64,000 bases of DNA from Massilia phyllostachyos. GTDB lineage: Bacteria > Pseudomonadota > Gammaproteobacteria > Burkholderiales > Burkholderiaceae_D. The DNA lies in the NCBI RefSeq assembly GCF_021044825.1, contig NZ_JAJNOC010000002.1:558001-622000 (forward strand), read 5' to 3'. The notes beneath the pieces are model-generated. The model was given only the letters and a program-made list of their open reading frames with translations. It did not search any database and had not been told where the DNA came from. Below are positions 1 to 8,224 of this stretch, piece after piece. Both the position numbers and the translations under genes were made by a program. The stretch's first letter is position 1. The number at the start of each line of letters is the position of its first letter.

Positions 1-934
1 CTTCTGCTGCTCGCTCATGCGGTTGCGCAGTTCGAGTTCGTACAGCTTGGCGCGCAGCATGTCCCAGGCTTCGGCCTTGTTGCGGTGTTGCGAGCGGTCG
101 TTCTGGCACTGCACCACGATGCCCGACGGGCCGTGCGTCAGGCGCACCGCGGAGTCGGTCTTGTTGATGTGCTGTCCACCGGCGCCGGATGCGCGGTAGG
201 TGTCGATGCGCACGTCGGCCGGGTTGATCTCGATTTCGATCGAGTCGTCGACTTCCGGGTACACGAACAGCGAGGTGAACGAGGTGTGGCGGCCGTTGGC
301 CGAGTCGAACGGCGATTTACGGACCAGGCGGTGCACGCCGGTCTCGGTGCGCAGGTGGCCGTAGGCGTACTCGCCGTCGACCTTGATGGTGGCGGTCTTG
401 ATGCCCGCGACCTCGCCCTCGGACTGTTCCAGGATCTCGGCCTTGAAGCCCTTGCGTTCGCAATAGCGCAGGTACTGGCGCAGCAGCATCGAAGCCCAGT
501 CCTGGGCTTCGGTGCCGCCGGCGCCGGCCTGGATGTCGATGAAGCAGTTCGCATGGTCCATCGGGTTGCTGAACATGCGGCGGAATTCCATCGCCTCGAT
601 GGTCTTCTGGATCTCTTCGGCGTCGCCGCCGATGGACTCGAGCGTATCGTGATCGCCTTCTTCCTTCGCCATCTCGAACAGATCGGATGCGTCGGCGAGG
701 TCGGCCTTGGCCTTCTCGAGCGTCAGCACGACGGCTTCCAGCGCCTTCTTCTCTTTACCGAGGTCCTGGGCCCGCTTCTGGTCGTTCCAGACGGTCGGGT
801 CCTCCAGCTCCTGGTTGACCTGTTCTAGCTTCTCCGACTTGCGATCGAAGTCAAAGATACCTCCGAAGTTCGGCCTCGCGACCGGTCAGGTCGTTCAGCA
901 GGGCGGAGATGGCATTGATGCGTTCAGCTTCCAT
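1..934 (-). CDS. prfB: Peptide chain release factor 2 (partial, programmed frameshift)
   Basis: RF2 recognises UGA and UAA stop codons and triggers peptide release on the ribosome. The minus strand reads a 27-codon leader ([16 protein letters not shown]...) followed by an in-frame TGA, then continues in the +1 frame as [11 protein letters not shown]. The catalytic GGQ loop is visible as [18 protein letters not shown], and the protein then runs off the window edge, so the C-terminal part is missing. The ATG at 934-932 gives the family-typical short frame-0 leader. The long plus-strand ORF over this locus is a GC-rich shadow. The family assignment is not in doubt. Confidence 0.96.
850..865 (-). 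promoter_or_regulatory. prfB programmed +1 frameshift site
   Basis: On the minus strand the sequence is CGGAGG-TAT-CTT-TGA-C. An internal Shine-Dalgarno-like GGAGG lies three bases before the slippery CTT, followed by an in-frame TGA at codon 28. This matches the E. coli autoregulatory element, where low RF2 lets the ribosome slip to GAC and make more RF2. The spacing (SD, TAT, CTT, TGA, C) is the canonical one. Confidence 0.93.
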
Positions 935-1079
935 GATAGTGGCAGTCTTCTTGAATTGGTGGAATCGAACCTTCGATTATACCCCAGGACGGCACCAGGC
1001 CCGCCATGGTTCGCACATGGCTTGCCCCAGCGCAGCCGGCTACCGTATCATCGCCCGGTTCACTTAGCCGGTCACCCCC

Positions 1080-3092
1080 ATGTCCCACTCTCTTCGTTAT
1101 CAAATCGGCATCGCCCTGGTCCCGGCGATGCTCAGCCTTCCCGTCCACGCCGCCAAGGCGCCGAAAGCCGGCACGACGGCCCAGCTGACGGTGCTGGAAA
1201 CCACCGACCTGCACGCCAACGTGGTCGGCTACGACTATTACAAATTGGCCGCCGAGCCCTCGCACGGTTTCGATCGCACCGCGACGCTGATCCACCAGGC
1301 GCGCAAGGAATTCGCCAACACCCTCCTGCTCGACAATGGCGACACCATCCAGGGCACGGCGCTGGCCGACTACCAGGCGCTGGTCAAGCCCCTGCGTTGC
1401 GACGAGACGCTCAGCATGTACAAGATCATGAACGCCCTGAAGTACGATGGCGCGGGCATCGGCAACCATGAATTCAACTACGGCCTGCCGTTCCTGGGCC
1501 AGGTGACCGGCAGCCGCTTCCAGGTGAAGGGCATCGAGCAGCCCAAGCGCTGCGCCGGCCCGGCCTTCCCGATGGTGCTGGCCAACGTCTACAGCGCCAA
1601 GACGAAGAAGCCGCTGTTCAGCCCCTACGCGATCATCGACAAGCAGGTCAGCGCCGTGGGCGCCGACGGCAAGCCGGTCGCCACGACGGTGCGGGTCGGG
1701 ATCATCGCCTTCACGCCGCCGACCATCATGTCCTGGGACAAGCGCTACCTCGAGGGCCGCGTCTATACGACCGGCGTGCGCGAAGCGGCGCGCAAGTACA
1801 TCCCCGAGATGAAGAAGAAGGGCGCGGATCTCGTGATCGCGATCGCCCACGGCGGCCTGGACGACAGCCCGTATTCGCCGGAGATGGAAAACGCCGGCTG
1901 GTACCTGGCGCAGGTGCCGGGCATCGACGCCATGTTGCTGGGCCACTCGCACCAGCTGTTCCCGAACCCGGCCAGCACGGCCCCGCAATTCAAGCTGCCG
2001 GGCGTGGACAAGGCGCGCGGCCTGGTGCACGGCGTGCCGACCGTGATGGCCAACCTGTGGGGCAAGCACCTGGGCGTGATCGGGCTGCACCTGAAGCACG
2101 ACGGCAAGCGCTGGGCAGTGGAAAAGGACAAGACCTTCGTGCAGGCGCGCGCGGCGCAGCTTGATGCCAAGGCCTTCGTGCAGGCGGATCCGGCGGTGCT
2201 GGCGCTGGTCAAGGAAGAGCACGAGGCGACCATCCGCTACGTGAAGACGCCGGTGGGGTCGACCGACTTCCGCATGTCGAGCTACTTCGCCGACGTCGGC
2301 GACGTCTCGGCCATCGAGATCGTCAACCAGGCCCAGACCGACTACGTGGTGAAGTACGTCGCCGCCAACCTGCCGCAGTACAAGGACTTGCCGGTGCTGT
2401 CGGTGTCGGCGCCGTTCAAGAGCGGCAACGCCGGCCCGGCGGATTACACGGATGTGAAGCCGGGCGACCTGGCGCTGAACAATGCGGCCGATCTCTACCT
2501 GTATCCGAACGCGCTGTATGCGGTGAAGGTGAATGGGGCCGGCCTGAAGGCCTGGCTGGAGAAGTCGGCGACGCGCTTCAATACCATCGACCCGTCGAAG
2601 ACCGAACCGCAGCAGCTGGTCAACGGCGCGGTGCCGAGCTATAACTTCGATACCGTCACCTCGAAGGATGTGTCGTACGAGATCGACGTCACCCGTGCGC
2701 CAGGCGACCGTGTGCGGGCGCTAGCCTGGCGCGGCAAGCCGGTGGCGGCGGAGCAGGAGTTCCTGGTCGCGACCAACAATTATCGGGCCAGCGGCGGCGG
2801 CAACTTCCCGGGCCTGGACGGCAGCCGCACCGTGATCGCCTCGCCGGACAACAACCGCGACATCCTGATCGCCTATGTGAAAGGCGCGCAGCAGCTGACC
2901 CGCGCGGCCAATGGTTCGGCGCGCAGCTGGACCTTCGCGAAGGTGAAGACGGCGGGACCGGTGGTGTTCTCGTCGGCGCCGGGCATGGTGGATCTGGCGC
3001 ACGAGGCGGGGCTGCACAATGTCAGCCAGGTCGCGGCGGACGATGGGCGCGGCAAGGGTGCGGCGCTGTACGCGATCGACCTGTCGAAATGA
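1080..3092 (+). CDS. cpdB: 2',3'-cyclic-nucleotide 2'-phosphodiesterase/3'-nucleotidase
   Basis: A 670-residue periplasmic enzyme that hydrolyses 2',3'-cyclic nucleotides and then 3'-nucleotides, salvaging nucleosides and phosphate. The N-terminus is a Sec signal peptide (MSHSLRYQIGIALVPAML...VHAA). A calcineurin-like metallophosphoesterase domain follows, with metal-binding motifs TTDLHANV (about residue 40), DNGDTIQG, GNHEFNYG (about 128) and GHSHQLFP (about 288). The C-terminal 5'-nucleotidase-type substrate domain includes NNYRASGGGNFPG. The length is typical of CpdB. Its stop overlaps the next gene by 4 bp, so the two are probably co-translated. Confidence 0.93.
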   Translation: MSHSLRYQIGIALVPAMLSLPVHAAKAPKAGTTAQLTVLETTDLHANVVGYDYYKLAAEPSHGFDRTATLIHQARKEFANTLLLDNGDTIQGTALADYQALVKPLRCDETLSMYKIMNALKYDGAGIGNHEFNYGLPFLGQVTGSRFQVKGIEQPKRCAGPAFPMVLANVYSAKTKKPLFSPYAIIDKQVSAVGADGKPVATTVRVGIIAFTPPTIMSWDKRYLEGRVYTTGVREAARKYIPEMKKKGADLVIAIAHGGLDDSPYSPEMENAGWYLAQVPGIDAMLLGHSHQLFPNPASTAPQFKLPGVDKARGLVHGVPTVMANLWGKHLGVIGLHLKHDGKRWAVEKDKTFVQARAAQLDAKAFVQADPAVLALVKEEHEATIRYVKTPVGSTDFRMSSYFADVGDVSAIEIVNQAQTDYVVKYVAANLPQYKDLPVLSVSAPFKSGNAGPADYTDVKPGDLALNNAADLYLYPNALYAVKVNGAGLKAWLEKSATRFNTIDPSKTEPQQLVNGAVPSYNFDTVTSKDVSYEIDVTRAPGDRVRALAWRGKPVAAEQEFLVATNNYRASGGGNFPGLDGSRTVIASPDNNRDILIAYVKGAQQLTRAANGSARSWTFAKVKTAGPVVFSSAPGMVDLAHEAGLHNVSQVAADDGRGKGAALYAIDLSK

Positions 3093-3478
3093 AGCGCGTC
3101 CTGATCGCGGGCCTGGCTGCGCTGATGCTGGCGCAGCCGGTGGCGGCCCAGCATGGCGACGAGGGCGATATCGCTTATCGGCGTGCGCTGACGTACCGCA
3201 GCGGGGGCGATGCGGCCTTGGCGCTGCACTGGCTGGAAGTGGCGGCGTCGCGCGGGATGCCTGAGGCGATGTTCATGCTGGCGACCCTGCTGCTGGACGG
3301 TGAAGGTGGCCCGCGCGACGAGGCTGCGGCGCGCAGGTGGCTGGAGGCGGCGGCGGAGCTGGATTATCCGGAGGCGTGGCAGCAGTTGGGGTTGATGGAG
3401 ACCGATCCGGAGAAGGCGGGGCAGTATATGCGGAGGGCGGCGCATGCGCTGTCGCATCGGGGCGAGCTCAAGCGCTAG
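3089..3478 (+). CDS. Secreted Sel1/TPR-like repeat protein
   Basis: A 129-residue protein with a clear signal peptide (MKRVLIAGLAALMLAQPVAAQ), followed by about three helical-pair repeats: an ALALHWLEVAASRG unit, an EAMFMLATLLLDGEGGPRDEAAARRWLEAAA unit seen in two halves, and a shorter C-terminal unit. This is the Sel1/TPR pattern of a periplasmic protein-protein interaction scaffold. No enzymatic motif is present. It begins inside the cpdB stop (ATGA overlap), so it is co-expressed with cpdB. A specific function is unknown. Confidence 0.8.
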   Translation: MKRVLIAGLAALMLAQPVAAQHGDEGDIAYRRALTYRSGGDAALALHWLEVAASRGMPEAMFMLATLLLDGEGGPRDEAAARRWLEAAAELDYPEAWQQLGLMETDPEKAGQYMRRAAHALSHRGELKR

Positions 3479-3489
3479 CAGTGTGTTCG

Positions 3490-3632
3490 CAAAATTGGGT
3501 ACCGGCCTGCGCCGGTACGACGGTCTTTAGGATAGTAGTGAGAACGCAGCTAAGCTTGTTCTGACAGTTGGCTGCAAAACCGTCGTACGCGCCACTGGCG
3601 CCTACGACTACCGGCGAAGGCCGGTACCCAAG
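3490..3632. repeat. Paired REP-like palindromes between convergent genes
   Basis: Two facing copies of a hairpin repeat fill the gap between convergent genes. The left copy at 3499-3518 has an 8-bp stem (GTACCGGC / GCCGGTAC). The right copy has one hairpin at 3582-3608 (GTCGTA-C-GCGCC, loop ACT, GGCGC-C-TACGAC) and a second at 3609-3626 (TACCGGC / GCCGGTA). The same modules recur at 27699 and 58921-59047. They probably act as bidirectional terminators or REP-like elements. Confidence 0.8.
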
Positions 3633-3660
3633 TCTAGTTGAGCAGCCACCAACTCAACCC

Positions 3661-3981
3661 TCAGTGCAGCGCTTTCTTCTCGACCTGCACCAGCACGAAG
3701 GGACTGACGACCGACGCCCACAAGGTCTCATCCGCCGCCGTCCACGTCTGCGCCTGCACATCGCTGACCTTGGCCACCGCCCCCGCCGCCATCCACTTCG
3801 TCACGCTCTCCTTGTCGTCATGCGCGATGCGCAGCGCCACGTCGATCAGGTCCAGCGCTTCGCTGACCCAGATCACCGAGCCGCTGGCGAAGTGGCGTTC
3901 CAGTTCGCTCCATTTGACGCGGCCGGTCTCGCGGTTGATCTTGTCGTGCAGTTCCAGGTCTTTTTCGGGATTCGTCTTCAT
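3661..3981 (-). CDS. DUF2288 family protein
   Basis: A 106-residue soluble acidic protein with no signal peptide or membrane segment. The pattern INRETGRVKWSELERHFASG, then VIWVSEALDLIDVA, fits the small conserved DUF2288 family, whose function is not known. It is the last gene after the Xre-RES pair on the minus strand, 15 bp downstream of the RES stop, so it may be co-transcribed with the toxin-antitoxin genes or have been captured beside them. The family call is from recognition of the sequence pattern, not a search. Confidence 0.72.
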   Translation of the reverse strand: MKTNPEKDLELHDKINRETGRVKWSELERHFASGSVIWVSEALDLIDVALRIAHDDKESVTKWMAAGAVAKVSDVQAQTWTAADETLWASVVSPFVLVQVEKKALH

Positions 3982-3996
3982 TGCTTCTACATCTCG

Positions 3997-4680
3997 TTAA
4001 ATGATCTCGACCGCCGGTCGCGGCGAGCCCGCCCATGTTAAGCGATATGTCTGCGCCTTGCGCACATTGCCGACCAGGGCGGGGCGGAAGCAGGCCAGGT
4101 TGGTGCCGCCCGGATGGCGCACGCTGGGGTAGATGACGCCCATCGAGCCGGCCTCCAGCAGCTCGGCCGCCAGCGCCTGCGAGGCGATGTAGCTGTCCGG
4201 ATCGAGGCAGGGCAGGTAAGCGTCGAGCCCGCGCAGGTCGTGGAAGCCGGCGTTGAAGTCGGCCAGCAGCGACTGGTAGCTCACGCTGTCGTCGAAGCGG
4301 TTGATCTCGACGTATTCGACGGTCTTGTGGAAGATGACTTCGCTCAGCGCCGTTTCCGCCGCAAAGGCGCAGTACCAGGCGCCGCGCTCGCCGTCGTTGA
4401 AGCGGCTGCCCTCGGGGCGCGCGTAGGTGTAGGCGGCGTTGACGATGCGGAAGTTGGGGACGCCGAACACCAGTTCGTCCATGCCGATGCCCGGCAGCAG
4501 GTCGGATTCGCCGCGCAGCCGCTCGTTGGTGGCGTTGTCGAGGTCGAACAGGTCGCGCAGTACCTGGTCGTTCTCGGCCAGCGGGGTCAGCACCGAATCC
4601 TCGAACTCCGCGAAGCGCGACGGGATCAGGCGGCAGGTGTCGTATTGGCGCAGCGGCGTAATTTTGTGCACGACCCGCAA
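3997..4680 (-). CDS. RES domain toxin (NAD+-degrading family)
   Basis: A 227-residue RES domain protein. Characterised members of this family are toxins that deplete NAD+ and are neutralised by an Xre/DUF2384 antitoxin. The key residues fit: Arg in CRLIPSRF, the Glu of AFAAETALSEVIFH, and a C-terminal GGTNLACFRPALV segment. I chose a TTG start at 4680. It sits two bases after the antitoxin stop and eight bases after GGAGGT, which lies inside the antitoxin 3' end, so translation is coupled. A GTG at 4671 is the alternative. The type II toxin-antitoxin role is inferred from domain and pairing. Confidence 0.85.
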   Translation of the reverse strand: MRVVHKITPLRQYDTCRLIPSRFAEFEDSVLTPLAENDQVLRDLFDLDNATNERLRGESDLLPGIGMDELVFGVPNFRIVNAAYTYARPEGSRFNDGERGAWYCAFAAETALSEVIFHKTVEYVEINRFDDSVSYQSLLADFNAGFHDLRGLDAYLPCLDPDSYIASQALAAELLEAGSMGVIYPSVRHPGGTNLACFRPALVGNVRKAQTYRLTWAGSPRPAVEII

Positions 4681-4682
4681 GA

Positions 4683-5120
4683 TCAGAGACCTCCGCGACG
4701 CGCGTCGAGCAGCTTGCGCACCGTCTGCATGGCGATCACGCCGCCGGCCTGCATGTAGGCGAGCGGCGTGCGGCCGCCGAAGATGATGTTGGTGTTCGGC
4801 AAGTGGACCCACTCGTCGGCCAGCTTGTCGCCGTACAGGATGTGCAGGGCCTTGTAGATGCCGAGCAGGTAGGAAATGCGGGTGATGCGGTCGACCTCGA
4901 GCACCCGGTCCGGGTTCTTCTTCCAGTCGTAGTACGAGGACGACGACAGGCCGCCCAGCAGCTCGCGCGCATCGTCGTCGCGCACGTTCCAGGCGCCGGC
5001 CAGCTTGAAGAAGCCCAGCAGGGCGGAACGCGACAGGCGCTCCCGTTCGGCGCGCGAATTCAGGTCGACCAGCACGGCCGGTTCGAACCGGCTTTTTGGG
5101 TAGGAGTAGGCTAAGCTCAT
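4683..5120 (-). CDS. Xre/MbcA/ParS-type antitoxin (DUF2384)
   Basis: A 145-residue antitoxin partner of the adjacent RES toxin. An N-terminal helical DNA-binding-like region (residues about 20-75, including LSSSSYYDWKKNP) is followed by the DUF2384 toxin-binding region with LLGIYKALHILYG and the typical closing pattern PNTNIIFGGRTPLAYM. The ATG at 5120 has a strong GGAGGA ribosome binding site at 5125-5130. Antitoxin-before-toxin order with tight coupling is the usual layout of this system. It probably represses its own promoter (see 5135-5171). Confidence 0.87.
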   Translation of the reverse strand: MSLAYSYPKSRFEPAVLVDLNSRAERERLSRSALLGFFKLAGAWNVRDDDARELLGGLSSSSYYDWKKNPDRVLEVDRITRISYLLGIYKALHILYGDKLADEWVHLPNTNIIFGGRTPLAYMQAGGVIAMQTVRKLLDARRGGL

Positions 5121-5134
5121 CGTATCCTCCGAAG

Positions 5135-5171
5135 TTGGACCATTTATACTCCAATTCCGGATCGATTGCAA
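5135..5171 (-). promoter_or_regulatory. Toxin-antitoxin promoter with operator-like palindrome
   Basis: Reading the minus strand, a -35 box TTGCAA (5171-5166) and a -10 box TATAAA (5148-5143) are separated by exactly 17 bp, a near-ideal sigma-70 promoter. An inverted repeat TTGGA (5135-5139) / TCCAA (5150-5154) brackets the -10 box. That position is what an antitoxin or toxin-antitoxin complex would need for autorepression. Both elements are read by eye. Confidence 0.65.
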
Positions 5172-5250
5172 GGAGCGGTTGTAAAACGTGCGGTCACATG
5201 ACAGAATCCAAAACCTTGCTAAATGGAAAAGTTTAGGAAAGGGTTCACCG

Positions 5251-5718
5251 ATGCGCCTGCGTTCGCTGTCTCTTCTCGCTGCTTGCCTGATGCTCGCCGC
5301 CACGGCGAATGTGCCGACCAGCGCGCGCGATTCCAACCAGGACTTGCGCAGGCAGGTCATGGACGCCGAGCGCGCCTTCGCCGCCACCATGAAGGCGCGC
5401 GATTTCGACGCCTTTATCCGCTACGTCGCCGACGAGGCGATCTTCCTTTCTCCGCAAGGCAAGCTGCGCGGCAAGCAAGCCATCGCGCGCGGGTGGCGAC
5501 CCTATTACGACAAGCCGCAGGCGCCGTTTTCCTGGGAGCCGGAAGAGGTCGAGGTCGTCGCATCGGGCACCCTGGCCTATAGCGGCGGACCGATCTACGA
5601 TCCGTCCGGCCGCAGGATCGGGCGCTTCAATTCGATCTGGCGCCTGGAAGCGCCGGGGCAGTGGAAGGTCGTGTTCGACCGCGGTTCCGATTTCGCGCCG
5701 CCGCCTGCCAGGAAATAG
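5251..5718 (+). CDS. Secreted NTF2-like (DUF4440/SnoaL-type) protein
   Basis: A 155-residue protein with a signal peptide (MRLRSLSLLAACLMLAATANV), followed by one NTF2-like fold. Typical features are DAERAFAATMKARDFDAFIRYVAD, FLSPQGKLRGKQAIA, and a C-terminal FNSIWRLEAPGQWKVVFDRG strand pair. Family members include small enzymes and ligand-binding proteins, so the substrate cannot be named. I chose the ATG at 5251 because it has an AGGAAAGG ribosome binding site and directly starts the signal peptide. An in-frame upstream start at 5188 would bury it. Confidence 0.8.
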   Translation: MRLRSLSLLAACLMLAATANVPTSARDSNQDLRRQVMDAERAFAATMKARDFDAFIRYVADEAIFLSPQGKLRGKQAIARGWRPYYDKPQAPFSWEPEEVEVVASGTLAYSGGPIYDPSGRRIGRFNSIWRLEAPGQWKVVFDRGSDFAPPPARK

Positions 5719-5804
5719 GAATGGCAGGATTTCATCTGTCGATGACGTTCCTGCCAAAGCTTTATTTCCTAGAATGGTGTCTTCCTCATTGATCGGAGCC
5801 CACC

Positions 5805-6485
5805 GTGAGCACGACCATCCACATCGGCATGCTGCTGTTCCCCAACGTTACCCAGCTCGACCTGACCGGACCCACGCAGGTCCTGAGCCGGGTGCCCGGC
5901 GCCCGCGTCCACCTGGCCTGGAAGGATACGGCGCCGGTGATGACGGATGCCGGCTTCGCGATCGTTCCCACGACGGCGTTTGCCGATTGTCCGCAGTTCG
6001 ACGTGCTGTGCGTTCCTGGAGGATTTGGCACCAAGGACCTGCTGGAGGATGAGGAGACGCTGGCCTTCCTGCGCGGGCAGGCTGCGGGGGCGCGCTGGGT
6101 GACCTCGGTCTGCAACGGCTCGCTGGTGCTGGGCGCGGCCGGGCTGCTGCAGGGGTATCGCTCGGCCTGTCATTGGCGCTGGCGGCGCTACCTGCCGGCG
6201 TTCGGGGCGATTCCGGTGGCCGAGCGCATCGTGCGTGACCGTAACCGGATTTCTGGGGGCGGGGTGACGGCGGGGATCGACTTCGCGTTTGCGCTGGCGG
6301 CGGAACTGGCGGGGGAGGAGGCGGCGAAGATGATCCAGCTGGCGCTGGAGTATGATCCGGCGCCGCCGTTTGCTTGCGGGACGCCGGAGGCAGCGGGGGC
6401 TGAGAGGGTGGCGCGTTATGAAGCCGGATTGGCGGCGCGGATGCCGGTGGCCGAGGAGGCGATCAGGCGCGCCGCCCTGAGTTGA
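5805..6485 (+). CDS. DJ-1/PfpI family protein, isonitrile hydratase-like
   Basis: A 226-residue cytoplasmic class I glutamine amidotransferase-like protein. The nucleophile elbow is VCNGSLVLGAAGLL with the reactive Cys, preceded by VLCVPGGFGTKDL. The C-terminal half (GGGVTAGIDFAFALAAELAG, then IQLALEYDPAPPFACGTPEAAG) resembles Pseudomonas isonitrile hydratase InhA, which converts isonitriles to N-substituted formamides. A GTG start at 5805 fits the family N-terminus. The enzymatic activity is inferred; close relatives include transcriptional regulators, but no AraC domain is present here. Confidence 0.8.
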   Translation: MSTTIHIGMLLFPNVTQLDLTGPTQVLSRVPGARVHLAWKDTAPVMTDAGFAIVPTTAFADCPQFDVLCVPGGFGTKDLLEDEETLAFLRGQAAGARWVTSVCNGSLVLGAAGLLQGYRSACHWRWRRYLPAFGAIPVAERIVRDRNRISGGGVTAGIDFAFALAAELAGEEAAKMIQLALEYDPAPPFACGTPEAAGAERVARYEAGLAARMPVAEEAIRRAALS

Positions 6486-6486
6486 A

Positions 6487-6530
6487 CGCGTGGGCGGAGG
6501 CCCGCGGGGCCGCCCAGGCCCACCCTACGC
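6487..6530. repeat. GTGGGC palindromic element / bidirectional terminator
   Basis: A 44-bp imperfect palindrome occupies the junction between the convergent inhA-like gene and recJ and overlaps the recJ stop. Its arms are CGCGTGGGC and GCCCACCCTACGCG, with an inner GGGCGG / CCGCCC stem. Similar GTGGGC...GCCCACCCTAC elements are common in proteobacterial intergenic regions. Its position suggests termination for both genes. There is no U-run, so a Rho-independent role is uncertain. Confidence 0.5.
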
Positions 6531-8219
6531 GGGTTCGGCGTGCTCCACCAGTAGCTGTACTTTTGTCACGCCGTTGTATTCGTTTGCATCGAGGCGGAAT
6601 GCGACGCGGGCGCGTTCGGGCAGGCTGCCGGTATGGCCGAACCAGATGGCATCCATGCGGCGGCCGTTCTTCTCCAGCAGCAGCTTGAGGTGGCGCTCCT
6701 TCAGGATGCGCTGGCTGACCACGCGGAACTCGTCGCAGAACACCGGCGGCGCGAAGCCCTGGCCCCAGACCTGGGCATCCATCTGCTCGATGAAGCCGGT
6801 CGAGTAGAACTCGTCCTCGAGCGGGCCGTCGGTCTCGATGATGCGCTCGAGTTGCGCCTCCGTCAGCCAGGCGCGGCCCACGGCCTCGAAGGCTTGCTGG
6901 AAGCTGTCGAAGTGCTCGCCGCGGATGGTCAGGCCCGCCGCCATCGCGTGGCCGCCGAACTTGTCGATCAGGCCCGGCACGCGCTTGGACACCAGGTCGA
7001 GCGCGTCGCGCAGGTGGAAGCCCGGGATCGAGCGCCCGGAGCCCTTGATCCAGCCATCGTTGGCGGGCGCGAAGGTGATGGTCGGCCGGTAGAACTTCTC
7101 CTTCAGGCGCGAGGCGACGATGCCGATCACGCCCTGGTGCCAGCCGTCGTCGAACACGCTGATGGTGCTGGCGCCCGAGGGTTCGAAGCTGTCCAGGTGC
7201 AGCAGCGCCGTGTCCTGCATCTCGGCCTCGATTTCGCGGCGTTTCAGGTTGATCTCGTTGAGCTGCTGGGCGATGGCCCAGGCGCGGCCGACGTCGTCGG
7301 TGACCAGGCATTCGATCCCGAGCGACATGTCTTCCAGCCGGCCGGCGGCGTTCAGGCGCGGGCCGAGCGCGAAGCCGAGGTCGAAGGGCGAGGCGCAGCG
7401 CGCTTCCCGGCCCGCGACGCGGAACAGGGCGGCCACGCCCGCATGCATGCGGCCCGCGCGCATGCGCTTCAAGCCTTGCGCCACCAGGATGCGGTTGTTG
7501 GCGTCGAGCCGCACCACGTCGGCCACGGTGCCGAGCGCCACCAGGTCGAGCAGGCTGTCGAGCTTGGGCTGGCTCTGGGCATCGAACACGCCGCGGCGGC
7601 GCAGTTCGGCGCGCAGGGCCAGCAGCACGTAGAACACGACGCCGACGCCGGCCAGGTGCTTGCTGGGGAAGCCGCACTCGGGCTGGTTCGGGTTGACGAT
7701 CACGCGCGCCGGCGGCAGCGCGTCGCCCGGGAGGTGGTGATCGGTGACGACGACCTCGATGCCGCGCCGGTTCGCTTCCAACACGCCGTCGATGCTGGCG
7801 ATGCCGTTGTCGACCGTGATGATGATGTCGGGCGACTTTTCGCGCGCCGTCAGTTCCACGATTTCGGGCGTCAGGCCATAGCCGTACTCGAAGCGGTTCG
7901 GCACGATGTAGTCGACGTTCGCCCCCATCATGCGCAGGCCGCGCAGCGCGACCGCGCAGGCGGTGGCGCCGTCGCAGTCGTAGTCGGCGACGATGGTCAT
8001 GCGCTTGTTGGCCGCGATGGCGTCTGCCAGGAACACGGCGGCCGCATCGATGTGGCGCAGCGCGCCGGGCGGCACCAGGGCGGCCAGTTCGCTGGACAGC
8101 TCGCGCACGTCGAGCAGGCCGCGCGCCGCATAGATGCGCGCGAGGACGGGATGGACCCCTCCCTGGCGCAGCATTTCGGAAGTGCGCCAGGGGCAGGGGC
8201 GGGTGGTGATGCGGGTCAT
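6525..8219 (-). CDS. recJ: Single-stranded-DNA-specific exonuclease RecJ
   Basis: A 5'-to-3' ssDNA exonuclease of the DHH superfamily acting in RecF-pathway recombination and repair. The core motifs are visible: VADYDCDGATA (about residue 77), TVDNGIAS, VTDHHLPGD and the DHHA1 half with FGGHAMAAGLTI. The C-terminal OB-like domain is present, and the 564 residues match the family. I chose ATG 8219; a TTG at 8228 that overlaps the upstream TGA and sits 7 bp after GGAAG is a real alternative. It follows the RpfE-type gene directly, implying co-expression. Confidence 0.95.
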   Translation of the reverse strand: MTRITTRPCPWRTSEMLRQGGVHPVLARIYAARGLLDVRELSSELAALVPPGALRHIDAAAVFLADAIAANKRMTIVADYDCDGATACAVALRGLRMMGANVDYIVPNRFEYGYGLTPEIVELTAREKSPDIIITVDNGIASIDGVLEANRRGIEVVVTDHHLPGDALPPARVIVNPNQPECGFPSKHLAGVGVVFYVLLALRAELRRRGVFDAQSQPKLDSLLDLVALGTVADVVRLDANNRILVAQGLKRMRAGRMHAGVAALFRVAGREARCASPFDLGFALGPRLNAAGRLEDMSLGIECLVTDDVGRAWAIAQQLNEINLKRREIEAEMQDTALLHLDSFEPSGASTISVFDDGWHQGVIGIVASRLKEKFYRPTITFAPANDGWIKGSGRSIPGFHLRDALDLVSKRVPGLIDKFGGHAMAAGLTIRGEHFDSFQQAFEAVGRAWLTEAQLERIIETDGPLEDEFYSTGFIEQMDAQVWGQGFAPPVFCDEFRVVSQRILKERHLKLLLEKNGRRMDAIWFGHTGSLPERARVAFRLDANEYNGVTKVQLLVEHAEPA

Positions 8220-8224
8220 GATGC

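Noticed and set aside
3490..3632. CRISPR array
   Set aside because: The repeats are paired palindromes without regular spacers, and no cas genes are present.
3997..5154. A 385-codon frame joining the antitoxin region to the RES toxin
   Set aside because: The upstream half is the antitoxin read in the wrong frame; the DUF2384 motifs are in the other frame with a strong ribosome binding site.
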